Shown: positions 8,807 to 18,429, counted from the first letter of the stretch. The stretch: 64,000 nucleotides of DNA from Nitrospirales bacterium (GCA_029261355.1 JAJDBM010000074.1:1-64000); one strand, 5' to 3'. A program made the numbers and translations. Notes: generated from the sequence alone by a model not told the origin.

Positions 8807-8908
8807 GATGAAAACCTTTCTCTTGAGTGAGTCTCAGCATTGTGCTGGTTGTAATAATCAGGCAATCGATTTTCTATGATTGAGTTTGTGCCTGTGATAC
8901 CATAAAGT

Positions 8909-9400
8909 ATGAATGTTTGGACTTTTATCACGAAGCGTATTATGGCAGAAACCGTGGTGCTCACCCAACGTACAGGTAAAGGAGAATTTCTGTTATTCGC
9001 CATTATCGTTGTCATATTGGGTGGAATTTCTGGGGTCGCCTATTCTGCGACTGAAGCCGCACCTTCGTCAACGAAAGAATTGTCAGATTCCTTTGATGAA
9101 ACGATGGCCTTGGCATTTAAAGAAAAGGAGGAGTTTGAACAATATATACGAAAACAAATTCATGACCTCGAAGATAACATGCAGGCCTTAAAGAATAAGA
9201 GTACTGATTTGCATGAAACTACCCAATCGAAGTTCAATGAACAATTGGAAACCCTGAAAGAACAGAAAAAGGAGATTCTCTTAAAAATTGAGGATTTTCG
9301 TCATAGTAGTGAAAATCGATGGAAGGACATTCGAGAAAGCATTCTGCATACAATGAATGATCTGAAGGAATCTCTTCCTCAACCGTCTTCTTCTCAATAG
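8909..9400 (+). CDS. Membrane-anchored or secreted coiled-coil protein
   Basis: The product is 163 residues. A hydrophobic segment (FLLFAIIVVILGGISGVAYSA, about residues 27-47) is either a signal peptide or a single anchor. The rest (about 60-155) is strongly charged heptad-like helix (EKEEFEQYIRKQIHDLEDN, ETLKEQKKEILLKIEDF) and ends in Pro/Ser. An internal ATG at 8942 would shorten the n-region and is a plausible alternative start, since neither start has a good ribosome-binding site. This resembles small periplasmic coiled-coil spacer proteins. No specific function can be assigned. It is divergent from the 410-residue gene and upstream of mutS2 with a 147-base gap. Confidence 0.65.
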   Translation: MNVWTFITKRIMAETVVLTQRTGKGEFLLFAIIVVILGGISGVAYSATEAAPSSTKELSDSFDETMALAFKEKEEFEQYIRKQIHDLEDNMQALKNKSTDLHETTQSKFNEQLETLKEQKKEILLKIEDFRHSSENRWKDIRESILHTMNDLKESLPQPSSSQ

Positions 9401-9547
9401 GAGGATCGGATACGACGGTTTCTTGGGATTACGTCTCACCCATAGCGGTTTCTGCCACATTTTCTGGTCTTTTTCCAGGATTTCCTAACAAGTACAATCC
9501 AAGAGCTCTCTACATTTCTCGGCATCAATCAGAGTACATTCTCCTCC

Positions 9548-11968
9548 ATGAATCGAAAATCTCTCCAATTTCACGCCCAACAGACGCTTGAATGGGACAA
9601 TCTTCTTGATGCCCTTGCGAGTCAGTCCCATTCTCAGACTGGGTCTGATTCTTGTCGACAGCTGCGCTTAGAAGGCACGCTTGAGGGGGCCACCGTTAGA
9701 CAGCAAGAGACCACCGAAATGCGAACAATTCTCGAAAGTTCAACCCCTTTTCCCATATTGGCGTTTGAAGATTTACGAGAGATTATTGAACGAACGTCCA
9801 AAGGTGCTCAGCTTGAAGGGCTTGAACTGTATCATATTTCTGTGATGTTGGAACTCTGCCAAGATGTGAGGCACTCGTTGGACGCGTACGAGGAATCTTG
9901 TCCCCTTATTCATGCCCTTGTTCAAGACATCGAACCGCTCATGTGGATTCGGGAAGCCATTGGGCAATGCGTGGATCACGAAGGACATATTCGAGAAACC
10001 GCGACTCCTGAGCTCCATCAACTTCTGCAACAACTTAGCCAACTACGACAACGCATTCGTCAACGACTGGAGCGGATGCTCTCGTCTCATGATTACGAAG
10101 ATATTCTGCAGGGCCAATACTTTGCAGAGAGAGAACAACGTTATGTGATTCCAGTGAAAGCGGAAATGCAACATCAGATACCCGGTATCGTTCATGATAT
10201 TTCCGGAAGTGGCGCAACCGTGTTCCTGGAACCTCGCGATCTGATTGAGCTCAATAATTCTATAAAAGTGACGGATCTCAGAGTGACGCAGGAGATTCGT
10301 CGAATTTTACAAGACCTCTCTAACCGGGTGGCTACCCATGTGGACTCCCTTTCCAACAACTGTAGGATATTGGGTGAACTTGATTGCGTGAGTGCCAAAG
10401 CTCGCCTCAGCATGAAGATGCAGGCTAATCCAGTTGGGTTAAATACGCGACAACATATTTCGTTACACCAGGCACGTCATCCGTTGCTGGTTCTCACAAA
10501 AGAGCACGTGATCGCGAATGATATTCATCTCGATGAAACTGCCAAGGCTTATATCATTTCAGGCCCGAATACTGGTGGAAAAACAGTTACGCTTAAGCTG
10601 TTGGGGCTCTTTGCATTAATGGTTCGTGCAGGGCTTCATCTTCCCTGTTTTGAGACGTCTCAGATGGGTATCTTTCAACGAATCTATGCCGATATTGGAG
10701 ATGCGCAGGATTTACATCGAGACCTCTCAAGTTTCTCAGCTCATATTTCTGGGATGATCGCCCTGTTAGAAGAAACGAAACAATCAATCACCGATCAGCC
10801 TTTGGCTTTTCTCGTCTTACTTGATGAAATCGGAAATGCCACAGATCCTATCGAGGGTGCCGCGATTGCTGAAGCACTCCTTTGCCACCTTCATGAACTT
10901 GGATGCAAGGTCGTCGTCACGACCCATTATCATTCCTTGAAGACGTTGCCTCTGCGAAAGTCTGGCTTTGTGAATGCCAGTCATGAGTTTGACTTGAATA
11001 GTCTCTCTCCGACCTATCGATTGATTGAAGGTCTTCCTGGAGGATCATCAGCGATTAAGATTGCTGGGCAACTGGGGTTGGAGTCTCGCATTCTGGACCA
11101 TGCCGCTGAGTTGGTGCAAGGACAAGAACGCGACCTTGAAGCGGTGTTTCGACAATTACAGGAGACGCAACAGCAACTGGATGAGAAGTTAACGCAAGCG
11201 TCGGCTTTACGTCTTGAGGCTGATCAATATCACCAGGAGGCTCAAGCGGCGAAAGATCGCTTGCGTCAATCCGAACGACAAGATCGACAAAAAATCAGAA
11301 AAGAGTTGCATGCCGAATTGACGCGGGCCAAACAGGTCATTCAGGAAACGATGGACGGGTTAAAAAAAGATCAATCCCTTATCAAGGCCAAGTCTGCCTC
11401 TGGGGTATTGCGTGAGGTCCAAGAGCAGAGCCAGTTACTCCTGTCGCCAGGCGATACCATTCCACTTAAATCGACGACGGTGGGACAAACCGTCGTCATT
11501 AAAAATCTTGGAACGACCGGGGTCCTTCTCGAATCTACTGATGGAAAGCCTCGAGTAAAGATTCGTATTGGTGAAAAAGTTATTTCGGTCGATACCAATT
11601 TATTGGAGGGTGTTTCAGGTGCCTCTCCATCAGGTCGAGGTGCTCAGGGATCTTCTACCAAGCCTAAGAACCGTCCTTCAGGCTCTGCTTCAAGCTCTCA
11701 TCCACATACGCCTAATATTCTGGCGGCAGCCGTCACGGTTGATCTTCGAGGCCATGCGGTTGATGAAGCCATTGAGGCAACCGAAGCGGCCATTGATCAA
11801 GCCATGGTGCAAGGCACCTTTTTGCTTCGAGTTGTGCATGGACATGGAACTGGAAAGCTCAAGTCTGCCTTGCGGACGTATTGTTCCCGTTCTCCCTATA
11901 TTTCAACATTTCGACCCGGGGATCGCACGGAGGGGGGAGACGGCGTTACGATGGCCGAGTTACGTTAG
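9548..11968 (+). CDS. mutS2: Endonuclease MutS2
   Basis: This MutS paralogue lacks the mismatch-recognition domain. It binds branched DNA or collided ribosomes and carries a nicking Smr domain. The order is: core/lever helices (about 1-300, with the Asp/Gly motif DISGSGATVFLEP near 218-230), then an ATPase with Walker A GPNTGGKT (339-346) and Walker B LVLLDEIG (422-429). After that come the long coiled coil (about 520-620), a KOW-like linker, and a Smr domain (728-806) with VDLRGHAVDEA and HGHGTG. Family members usually read DELGAGTDP after Walker B; here it is DEIGNATDP, a mild variant. Length 806 is normal. The last 23 bases overlap the oppositely oriented queG tail. Confidence 0.95.
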   Translation: MNRKSLQFHAQQTLEWDNLLDALASQSHSQTGSDSCRQLRLEGTLEGATVRQQETTEMRTILESSTPFPILAFEDLREIIERTSKGAQLEGLELYHISVMLELCQDVRHSLDAYEESCPLIHALVQDIEPLMWIREAIGQCVDHEGHIRETATPELHQLLQQLSQLRQRIRQRLERMLSSHDYEDILQGQYFAEREQRYVIPVKAEMQHQIPGIVHDISGSGATVFLEPRDLIELNNSIKVTDLRVTQEIRRILQDLSNRVATHVDSLSNNCRILGELDCVSAKARLSMKMQANPVGLNTRQHISLHQARHPLLVLTKEHVIANDIHLDETAKAYIISGPNTGGKTVTLKLLGLFALMVRAGLHLPCFETSQMGIFQRIYADIGDAQDLHRDLSSFSAHISGMIALLEETKQSITDQPLAFLVLLDEIGNATDPIEGAAIAEALLCHLHELGCKVVVTTHYHSLKTLPLRKSGFVNASHEFDLNSLSPTYRLIEGLPGGSSAIKIAGQLGLESRILDHAAELVQGQERDLEAVFRQLQETQQQLDEKLTQASALRLEADQYHQEAQAAKDRLRQSERQDRQKIRKELHAELTRAKQVIQETMDGLKKDQSLIKAKSASGVLREVQEQSQLLLSPGDTIPLKSTTVGQTVVIKNLGTTGVLLESTDGKPRVKIRIGEKVISVDTNLLEGVSGASPSGRGAQGSSTKPKNRPSGSASSSHPHTPNILAAAVTVDLRGHAVDEAIEATEAAIDQAMVQGTFLLRVVHGHGTGKLKSALRTYCSRSPYISTFRPGDRTEGGDGVTMAELR

Positions 11969-12968
11969 ACTTTTTTGAAGACAGCGCATTATGTTGGGCG
12001 ATCTGAAGATTGCGAAGAAAGCCTTCATGCTTGGCTCGTCGAATGGGACTTCCTGCGAACATGTCGGTGAATTCTTTTTTTTCTAATGCGGCTAATTCTG
12101 AGAGGTTTGGCCCAATTGTCACTTCAGATGGTTGAAAGGCCAACTCGTCAGTTGCCATACGATTATTATTGTATGGGCAAATATCAAGGCAATCATCACA
12201 TCCAAAAATTCGATTACCCATCTTCTTTTTGAGTTCTTCAGGAATTTCCTCCTCCTGTCCTCGGAATTCAATCGTGATGAAGGAAATGCAGGTTTCAGCA
12301 TTCACAACATAGGGTTCCACAATGGCGCCTGTCGGACAGGCTTGGATACAAAGCGTACAAGACCCGCATAGGTCTGCCCCTGGGGTATCTGGATCTAATT
12401 CCAGCGTCGTTAGAATTTCTCCAAGCAGGAGCCATGACCCATAGTCTGAAGACACAAGATTTGAATGTTTGCCAATCCATCCTAATCCTGCCTCTTGTGC
12501 CCATGCCTTTTCCATGACTGGCCCCGTATCGACATACCATTTTGTTTGAGCATCTGGAGCAATTTTTTTGATGAACTTCTCTAGTTCTACGAGTCGCTTT
12601 TTAAAAACTGTGTGGTAATCTTGTCCCCAGGCGTATCGTGCAATTCGTCCGTTTTCCTGAGATTCATTGGCCTGCTCATGCGTAAAATAGTTGAGGCCTA
12701 CTGAAATAATTGAGCGACATCCTGGGAGGACTATGGCAGGATTGCTTCGCCGTTCAGGCAGGCGGCCCATCCATTCCATCGAAGCTTCATAGCCCGCGTC
12801 TAACCAATTCCTTAAGCGTTTATACAGGATGGCAGGTAGGGATGTGGCACTTGCCTTGAGACATGGATCAGGTTTAGAGAGATTCTCGGTCTGAACTGAT
12901 GCAAAGCCAACAGCATCAAAGCCGAGACGTGAGGCCTCTTCTTTAATCGTTTCAGTAAGAGACTTCAA
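11946..12968 (-). CDS. queG: Epoxyqueuosine reductase QueG
   Basis: This cobalamin-dependent iron-sulfur enzyme makes the last step of queuosine synthesis in tRNA anticodons. Two 4Fe-4S motifs are visible: CGSCTLCIQACPTGAI and CDDCLDICPYN. Upstream lie the family regions YGASMEWM-like (here YEASMEWMGR), the ISVGLNYF strand, and WYVDTGPVMEKAWAQEAGLGWIGKHSN, which binds cobalamin. Length 340 agrees with QueG proteins without a HEAT repeat. The 3' end overlaps the mutS2 3' end by 23 bases, tail to tail. Confidence 0.95.
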   Translation of the reverse strand: MKSLTETIKEEASRLGFDAVGFASVQTENLSKPDPCLKASATSLPAILYKRLRNWLDAGYEASMEWMGRLPERRSNPAIVLPGCRSIISVGLNYFTHEQANESQENGRIARYAWGQDYHTVFKKRLVELEKFIKKIAPDAQTKWYVDTGPVMEKAWAQEAGLGWIGKHSNLVSSDYGSWLLLGEILTTLELDPDTPGADLCGSCTLCIQACPTGAIVEPYVVNAETCISFITIEFRGQEEEIPEELKKKMGNRIFGCDDCLDICPYNNNRMATDELAFQPSEVTIGPNLSELAALEKKEFTDMFAGSPIRRAKHEGFLRNLQIAQHNALSSKKSNVTRPS

Positions 12969-13008
12969 GAGAGTCAGAGAGGTGCGTCGTTAGAGGGTAA
13001 GTAAGTTG

Positions 13009-13398
13009 TTATCTATTTGGTAATTGCATTTTTGGTTGCGTCATTGCGTTGGTACAATTAAACATCACGCTAAAACGGGCTGTGCATTGTTCAGTCGTAC
13101 ATGGTCCGCATGTTCCTACAATCGTGGTGGTCCAGTCTGATTCTTTTTCATCGAATTGACAGCTGGTTTGACCGCCTTTCGATATATCAACCCAACGCTG
13201 CTCAATTCCGGGAACGTTAGCTACTGTACATCCAGAAGGAATGGGTACATGACAACTGCCATTTGCCTGTCCTTTGATCATCCCGAAACTACAATGACTC
13301 TCAGTAGCTGCTTGTGCCCAGGCTTGGGTTCCAGAAGTAATGAATAGAGCAAATACAGTCAATACCCCGATGATATGTAATATGGTTCCTTTAGTCAT
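13009..13398 (-). CDS. Small secreted Cys-rich protein of unknown function
   Basis: The 129-residue product begins with a classical signal peptide (hydrophobic core IIGVLTVFALFI, cleavage near AWAQA). The mature part has eight cysteines, at about 36, 49, 57, 80, 96, 99, 104 and 114, which could form disulfides in the periplasm. Pairs such as CGPC and HCSF are visible. The CGPC tetrapeptide looks like a thioredoxin active site, but there is no thioredoxin fold around it. No family is recognised. It lies upstream of queG on the same strand with a 40-base gap. Confidence 0.65.
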   Translation of the reverse strand: MTKGTILHIIGVLTVFALFITSGTQAWAQAATESHCSFGMIKGQANGSCHVPIPSGCTVANVPGIEQRWVDISKGGQTSCQFDEKESDWTTTIVGTCGPCTTEQCTARFSVMFNCTNAMTQPKMQLPNR

Positions 13399-13500
13399 AG
13401 GCTTCTCCTAATTTAGTACATTTTCTTACGCTGGCATTCCGTTATGTGGGTAATAATGAATGGCTTATACCACATGCCCTGACTTGAATGACAATTTTTT

Positions 13501-14115
13501 CTAGGGCTGTAATTTCTGTATTTCTATAATTTTCTTTATTCCTTGTAAGGTTTTATTTTCAAATTGCTGCCGGATAGCTAACTCCCAGTTAGCTTCAGCT
13601 TTCTCATTTAATCCATATTCCGTGTTCTGATCGTATTGTGAACTCACCCTCTCTGCGACGGGCCTCACAAGATCTAACATTGCACGTGGATTTCCTCCTG
13701 ATTGTAACTCCTTGTTACCTTCACGAATCAACATGCAGTGGATCATATAGTGAATTTGTGCATGAACCAAGACCTTATTTATTTTATATTGAGGAACGAA
13801 ATTGTCAGGATTGGTAATGTCGGGGCTTATCCAAGATTCTGTTGGATCAATTCTCACAACAAGGTATGGTGGTTCAATATTTACAAGATATTTCATGCGA
13901 ATTTGTCCTCCAAAACTCCGAGCACGGTCTTCCTGTAAATATTGCTCCCATGATTTTTCCGAAAAATCATCCAAAACTGGAAGGCGATCAGGAATGCAGG
14001 AAGGTGAGGTGGAGTGTGGTTCCTTAACCCATTGCAGAGATGAAGTGCATCCAAGAAATGTGAAGGATAGGAACCCAATACAGAGAAGCCAATATGTTTT
14101 TAAAGCTGACGGCAT
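13501..14115 (-). CDS. DUF922-like lipoprotein, putative protease with altered metal site
   Basis: The N-terminal signal ends FLGC (Cys23), a lipobox. The body matches the layout of the DUF922 zinc-protease-like family: a beta part (YLVVRIDP), then the helix normally reading HEQxH, then VSSQYDQNTEYGLN and WE near the C-terminus. In this copy the helix reads VHAQIH (His118, Ala119, His122), so the Glu expected for catalysis is Ala. The protein may therefore bind metal or ligand without hydrolysing peptides. It is a paralogue of the next upstream gene on the same strand, 67 bases away, with which it probably forms an operon. Family assignment is from memory of the motif and not proven. Confidence 0.7.
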   Translation of the reverse strand: MPSALKTYWLLCIGFLSFTFLGCTSSLQWVKEPHSTSPSCIPDRLPVLDDFSEKSWEQYLQEDRARSFGGQIRMKYLVNIEPPYLVVRIDPTESWISPDITNPDNFVPQYKINKVLVHAQIHYMIHCMLIREGNKELQSGGNPRAMLDLVRPVAERVSSQYDQNTEYGLNEKAEANWELAIRQQFENKTLQGIKKIIEIQKLQP

Positions 14116-14182
14116 GGAATTGTTCTAACTCTGTGATGGATTGGGTCCACATACCAACCACGTGGACTTCTGAGTCAAAGTC

Positions 14183-14758
14183 CTATTCTTTTTTTGTATG
14201 CGTGACATCTTCGAACTGAGATTGCACATCTAACTCCCAGTTCTCTTGCGCTAATTCATCAGTGCCATGTTTCGTATCATTATCATATTGCACATTAATC
14301 CTTTGAGCCACAGACTTTACGAGTTCCAACGTCTTCTGTAAATCTTCTCCAGGTTGTGCCGAGAGGTTGGCTTCTCGAACTAAGAGACAGCTAATGAGGA
14401 AATGTACCTGCTCATGCGCCAGGAGTCTTTCTGAGGAGATCCATTCTGCGGCTCTTGTTGGATTTGCGATTTTTGTCTTGACCCAAGAAAAATTTGGGTC
14501 AAATTTTGCGACGAAATAGGGTGGGGTCTCTTGCAAGAGAAATCTGATGGCTGTTTGTGCGGCTGGCGTCGCAGATGGTGGATCTTTTTTAGAAAAATCA
14601 TCCCAGGTTGGGAGTCGGTCCGGTGAACAGGATGGAGTGGGCAAAGAGGAATCCGTAATCCAATGTAAAGATGGGGAACAACCCGTCAGGCACAACGCGA
14701 AAATTCCAATCCAAAAAATCCCTGATGGCTGTCTGTTGTTGAGGTTACCCCAGTTCAT
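14183..14758 (-). CDS. DUF922-like lipoprotein, putative zinc-dependent protease
   Basis: This is the paralogue of the downstream gene. The lipobox is LTGC (Cys27). Shared blocks are PSCSPDRLPTWDDF, a PPYFVAKFDP strand, and the helix LLAHEQVHFLISCLLVREAN, which keeps an intact HExxH (His115, Glu116, His119). A tail follows with YDNDTKHGTDE and NWELDVQ. In DUF922 members the HEQGHF helix and the YDxxTxHG region are the conserved core. It is predicted to sit in the periplasm on a lipid anchor. The pair probably arose by tandem duplication, with this copy keeping the catalytic Glu. Confidence 0.75.
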   Translation of the reverse strand: MNWGNLNNRQPSGIFWIGIFALCLTGCSPSLHWITDSSLPTPSCSPDRLPTWDDFSKKDPPSATPAAQTAIRFLLQETPPYFVAKFDPNFSWVKTKIANPTRAAEWISSERLLAHEQVHFLISCLLVREANLSAQPGEDLQKTLELVKSVAQRINVQYDNDTKHGTDELAQENWELDVQSQFEDVTHTKKE

Positions 14759-15152
14759 ATTGGGAATATATCTCTCAGAGAATATACATATTGCTAGGTA
14801 TAGGAATCTGATTTAATCGTATTGGCTGGCGCTTCAGAACAATTGCCTCAAGCACTCTTCCCATCAGCAAGAATATTTCAGAACGGTTTATTAATTGACC
14901 AAATGCTATCAAGGATTAGGTCAAAGGGGAAAGGGCGGTAGGTCTGAGAATGCCAAGTGTAACCTGAGGCGTTTCCCATACCATTGAAGTAAAGTCGATA
15001 TTAGCCGAAGTTCTCTAAAGGAAATGATGTGATCATTGAAGGACGGGACATGGGTACTGAATGCTCTTGTTTCTTAGGTAAGATTATCAAGTGGGGGAAA
15101 TACGGAATCAATGTGCGACTTCGGACATCTTTATCAAATTATTTGAATATTT
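14759..15152. other. Intergenic region; nothing recognised
   Basis: The stretch lies between the end of the beta-barrel gene (minus strand) and the lipoprotein pair start (minus strand). It must hold the promoter of the pair. No tRNA, repeat or clear terminator is seen. Confidence 0.4.
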
Positions 15153-17009
15153 CTAGAACCCCGTTCCGAGACGAAAGAGGAAAATATGGAAGTTTTCTTT
15201 GAGGTGGTAGAGCCGTTCAAACGCATACCCGATTGTCCCATAAAATGGGAATGGAACGGGTGCTTGTGTGAAAATGAAATCACCTTTTAATTGAGCGCCA
15301 ACGCGGTAATTGGCAAATTCTCGAAGTCCTTTCACAGAGCCATCGTGACGGATTGGCACTTCAAAGTTCAGTAATGCTGGTTGAATGATGCTTCTTGAAT
15401 CCGGGAGCCATTGCACTTGACGGTTTTCAACAAGTCGATAACCTACCTTGAGTTCGTTTCGCCATTCTTTATGGGATTGTGAGGAATCTTGTCTCACCGT
15501 GCTCTTATAGTAAGAGCTGCGGAAGTTGAGATCGAAGGGATTCAGGCCGGACACAAGGTCAATGCGTCGCAGGGCAAAACCACCAAAGAATTGTTTTTTC
15601 TTGACCTCATTTTCTGATTGAGAGGCAATGAGGGAGGATGCATCAGCATATCCACCGAATACATCACCTCCGCCTATAGAATGCTGTAAGAAGCTTGGGA
15701 TTGGAAACACGTACGTTGATTCAATGACATAGGTTTTCATGTTGTCATTGAAGGGGTTAAATGTACTCTGGTCGACATCTTGAAACACATACTTCCCAGT
15801 GAGGATCCAACGGTTAGTGCCAAAGAGTTTTGATTGGTAGGTGGCGTTCCCTTGGTAGGTATTAATGCCGGCCCAATTGAGTCCAGGGTCCCAGACTTGA
15901 TGTTTAAATTCAAATTCGCCAGAAACCTTGCCTTTTCCCACTAATCGTGCAGCTCCAACGATTACATTGTACCGTTGCGAATCCTCTTTTTTATCATCAA
16001 ACCCTTCTGCTGATGTCGTCCGGCGAATGAACTTGGCTCCAGCTTTCACGAATATATCAATGGCCTGTGGGAGTTGAAAGTCCTGGGTAAAGGCGACTCC
16101 ATATTCTGATCCCACATCATTGACATTGCGAGTTGGGTCAGAATAATTGGGTATTTTTGCATCATTGAAACGAAGGTACCGGTAGGTGAGATCGATGGCG
16201 CGTAATTGGCCCAGTTGGACTCGTAAGCGATTCGTTGTGACCACACTTAATTTATGACGAGCCACGCCCTTTAATTCTGAATTGCTAAGCGGCCTCCCAA
16301 GATTGTCTCCACTTTCCGAATAGAGAGCTTCGGAATTGAAGGCACGACTATCGACCCATTGATAATCGAATGCGACGGTGTCATTGCGAGCTTCAGTGAT
16401 GGTACTGAAGAAGACAACTGGGTCCTTGCCTCCTAATGACAGACCGATACCATTTGCTTGGTTAAGATAAAAGAGACCTTTCTTGAGATCGTCACTTGTC
16501 TTGGCATCATTTCTTGCACCCCAACGATCCTGTGCCTTGAGGTTTCCCACTTTCTCTTGAGCGCGTTGATAATGCTCCTTGGCAGCCATGACAAGCCCAC
16601 CACTACGTACGCCACGTAGCCATTGCAAGTAATTTCCGTAGATCAGTTCAAGCCCAGGTTCTTCAGGGTGTAATACAATGGCTTGTTCATAGTAGGAGGA
16701 GGCTCGAGAATCGCCTGTTCTATTCATTAATTCAGCGATAATACAGAGTCGATAAGGATATTCAGCTGAATTTTCATCCGGCGGTGTTGAGAGACGTCGT
16801 TCAATCTCAGCTTCATGTTCTGCTGATGGAATTTTTCCTGCGTACCAGGAACATGCATGGGGATCAATTCGTTCGGCTGCAAAAACTAGGGTTGCAGAAG
16901 ACCAAAGAAGGATCGTTGCCACTGTCAATCCGATACGACCCCAAGTTGTCAGGCCGGTGTTTCGGGTATTCTTGTTCGAATAATTCTTCAAGTTAGTGAC
17001 GCTATTCAT
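15153..17009 (-). CDS. Outer-membrane beta-barrel protein with N-terminal TPR-like domain, candidate polysaccharide exporter
   Basis: The 618-residue protein has a signal peptide (hydrophobic core near 25-43, ending VFAAE). A helical region (about 55-160) looks TPR-like (SRASSYYEQAIVLHPEEPGLELIYGNYL, read in parts; AAKEHYQRAQEKV). Roughly 400 residues of alternating aromatic/polar strands follow, ending in F after LGTG, the usual outer-membrane sorting end. TPR plus beta-barrel is the layout of PgaA- and BcsC-type exporters. The divergent neighbours are polysaccharide-related, so export of a glucan through this barrel is a reasonable inference. It could instead be a general porin-like protein; sequence alone does not decide. 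Confidence 0.7.
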   Translation of the reverse strand: MNSVTNLKNYSNKNTRNTGLTTWGRIGLTVATILLWSSATLVFAAERIDPHACSWYAGKIPSAEHEAEIERRLSTPPDENSAEYPYRLCIIAELMNRTGDSRASSYYEQAIVLHPEEPGLELIYGNYLQWLRGVRSGGLVMAAKEHYQRAQEKVGNLKAQDRWGARNDAKTSDDLKKGLFYLNQANGIGLSLGGKDPVVFFSTITEARNDTVAFDYQWVDSRAFNSEALYSESGDNLGRPLSNSELKGVARHKLSVVTTNRLRVQLGQLRAIDLTYRYLRFNDAKIPNYSDPTRNVNDVGSEYGVAFTQDFQLPQAIDIFVKAGAKFIRRTTSAEGFDDKKEDSQRYNVIVGAARLVGKGKVSGEFEFKHQVWDPGLNWAGINTYQGNATYQSKLFGTNRWILTGKYVFQDVDQSTFNPFNDNMKTYVIESTYVFPIPSFLQHSIGGGDVFGGYADASSLIASQSENEVKKKQFFGGFALRRIDLVSGLNPFDLNFRSSYYKSTVRQDSSQSHKEWRNELKVGYRLVENRQVQWLPDSRSIIQPALLNFEVPIRHDGSVKGLREFANYRVGAQLKGDFIFTQAPVPFPFYGTIGYAFERLYHLKENFHIFLFRLGTGF

Positions 17010-17568
17010 TATTGTTTGTGATCTCCATGGCTTTAATCAAAGTGATGGGTCATCCTGCTAAAGATGAGAATTCTAGAAAGCGGGCGAAACATGTGTTCCT
17101 GCCACGAGTGAGATTCCCTTGCAATGTAAAAGACAGGGCCTACGACAACCGTGTGTACTAAGAACGCAATCTTGGGGAGTTCGTAGATATCAGATCGAAG
17201 GTGCAGATAGAAAAAAACAGGGAAACTCCCAGAACTTATACTACTTTGAGCAAAAACGATCGAGTCTAACGTAACGTCACAAAATAATCAATATAGTCGC
17301 AAGACACCTACAGATTTCTCAGTCTGGACAGATGAATGCAACATTCGTCACTCTAATTTCTTGGCTTCCCAAAAAATCAAGAAAGATCAAATCCTCTTGC
17401 TGGGTAATTGAAGTAAAAACTCCCCTTAATTCTTGCCTATTTGTCGTATGTAACAAGTTGTAATCCAGTGTTTTTTCCCCTTATACTGCACCTAGGCGGG
17501 TTGAAATGTGAAAGAAGTTTCTCTTTTTTCTAAGCAGACGTTGCCGACTGTGAAACAAGGAGTTGTAC
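17010..17568. other. Divergent intergenic region in front of the polysaccharide island
   Basis: About 560 bases separate the barrel gene (minus) from the Rhs lipoprotein gene (plus). No gene is seen. It holds a promoter-like sequence for the plus strand, listed separately, and presumably one for the barrel gene. The ribosome-binding site AAGGAG (17557-17562) ends the region. Confidence 0.5.
17458..17487 (+). promoter_or_regulatory. Candidate sigma-70 type promoter for the Rhs lipoprotein gene
   Basis: TTGTAA (17458-17463) and TATACT (17482-17487) are separated by 18 bases, about 80 bases before the start codon. This is a sequence match only. Confidence 0.35.
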
Positions 17569-18321
17569 GTGTGTCAAGGAGTTTTTTGTCGGATCTTATC
17601 CATTGTTTTACTATTAATTTTCATTTCGATAAGCGGGTGCGCATCATCGGGCAACAGTGACGGGAGCCTAGATGACGCTTCGAGTCAACGATACGGTTGG
17701 TGGACAGGATCAAGAGGCAAACATGTCGGTGTTGATATTGAGACTAGTGGAAGCGGTCTTCAAATTGAAGTCGTCAGGGGCTATTTAGCGCATTCAAAGA
17801 TTAATAGTCCCGTAGGTATGAGATGGACGCATAATTACCTTATGCACTTACGGAATGCACCTAATAAACGAATTCAACTCTTTCGTGCGGATGGGATCAG
17901 CGTAATTTTTACCCAAACACATCCCGGAACATTTATCTCAGAAGCTGACGACACTCTTGTCTTAACTCAAAGGGGGAGTGGTGCCTATAGTTTACAGGAC
18001 GGTACGGGAACTGAATATGGGTTTAATCGAAAAGGCAGGCTCACTCACATTCATGGTCATGAGTACGGAAATATTCTTTCATTAGCTTATGGGGCAGATG
18101 GATACCTAGAGTCAATCAGTCATTCGAAAGGCTCAGTTCTTACCTTCTACTACAATCCTGAAACCCATCGGCTGACATCAATCAGTGACGGACGCGGGGA
18201 GGTGGCATCTTACGAACATGATGCGTTGGGTAATTTGATCGAGATGACCAATGCAGAGGGAGTCACGAGTGAATATAATTATGATCGACAAAGCCGACTC
18301 GTGGGTGTCACTTTTCCTTAG
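17569..18321 (+). CDS. Short Rhs/YD-repeat lipoprotein
   Basis: The GTG at 17569 lies 6 bases after AAGGAG, a better start than the TTG at 17563. A hydrophobic leader ends SISGCASS, a lipobox. The body has an Rhs-type N-domain (about 45-130, with RWTHNYLMHLRNAP and a FRADG motif). It continues into YD-like repeats (YGFNRKGRLTHIHGHEYGN, YEHDALGNLIEMTNAEG, YNYDRQSRLVGV). At about 250 residues it is much shorter than polymorphic-toxin Rhs proteins and has no toxin tip or core-capping region. It stops on a YD repeat, so it is either a mini-Rhs surface protein or a truncated one. It is first in the plus-strand polysaccharide region, and sugar binding is possible. Confidence 0.8.
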   Translation: MCQGVFCRILSIVLLLIFISISGCASSGNSDGSLDDASSQRYGWWTGSRGKHVGVDIETSGSGLQIEVVRGYLAHSKINSPVGMRWTHNYLMHLRNAPNKRIQLFRADGISVIFTQTHPGTFISEADDTLVLTQRGSGAYSLQDGTGTEYGFNRKGRLTHIHGHEYGNILSLAYGADGYLESISHSKGSVLTFYYNPETHRLTSISDGRGEVASYEHDALGNLIEMTNAEGVTSEYNYDRQSRLVGVTFP

Positions 18322-18429
18322 AGGACCGTTGCGAAAATACGATAAATTTTTGAGACTGCATAAGAGAGTAGATAACTTGGCTGCAAAAGGATGAGTCCTG
18401 AGCCCATTTCTTTTATTCGAAGGTTGATT

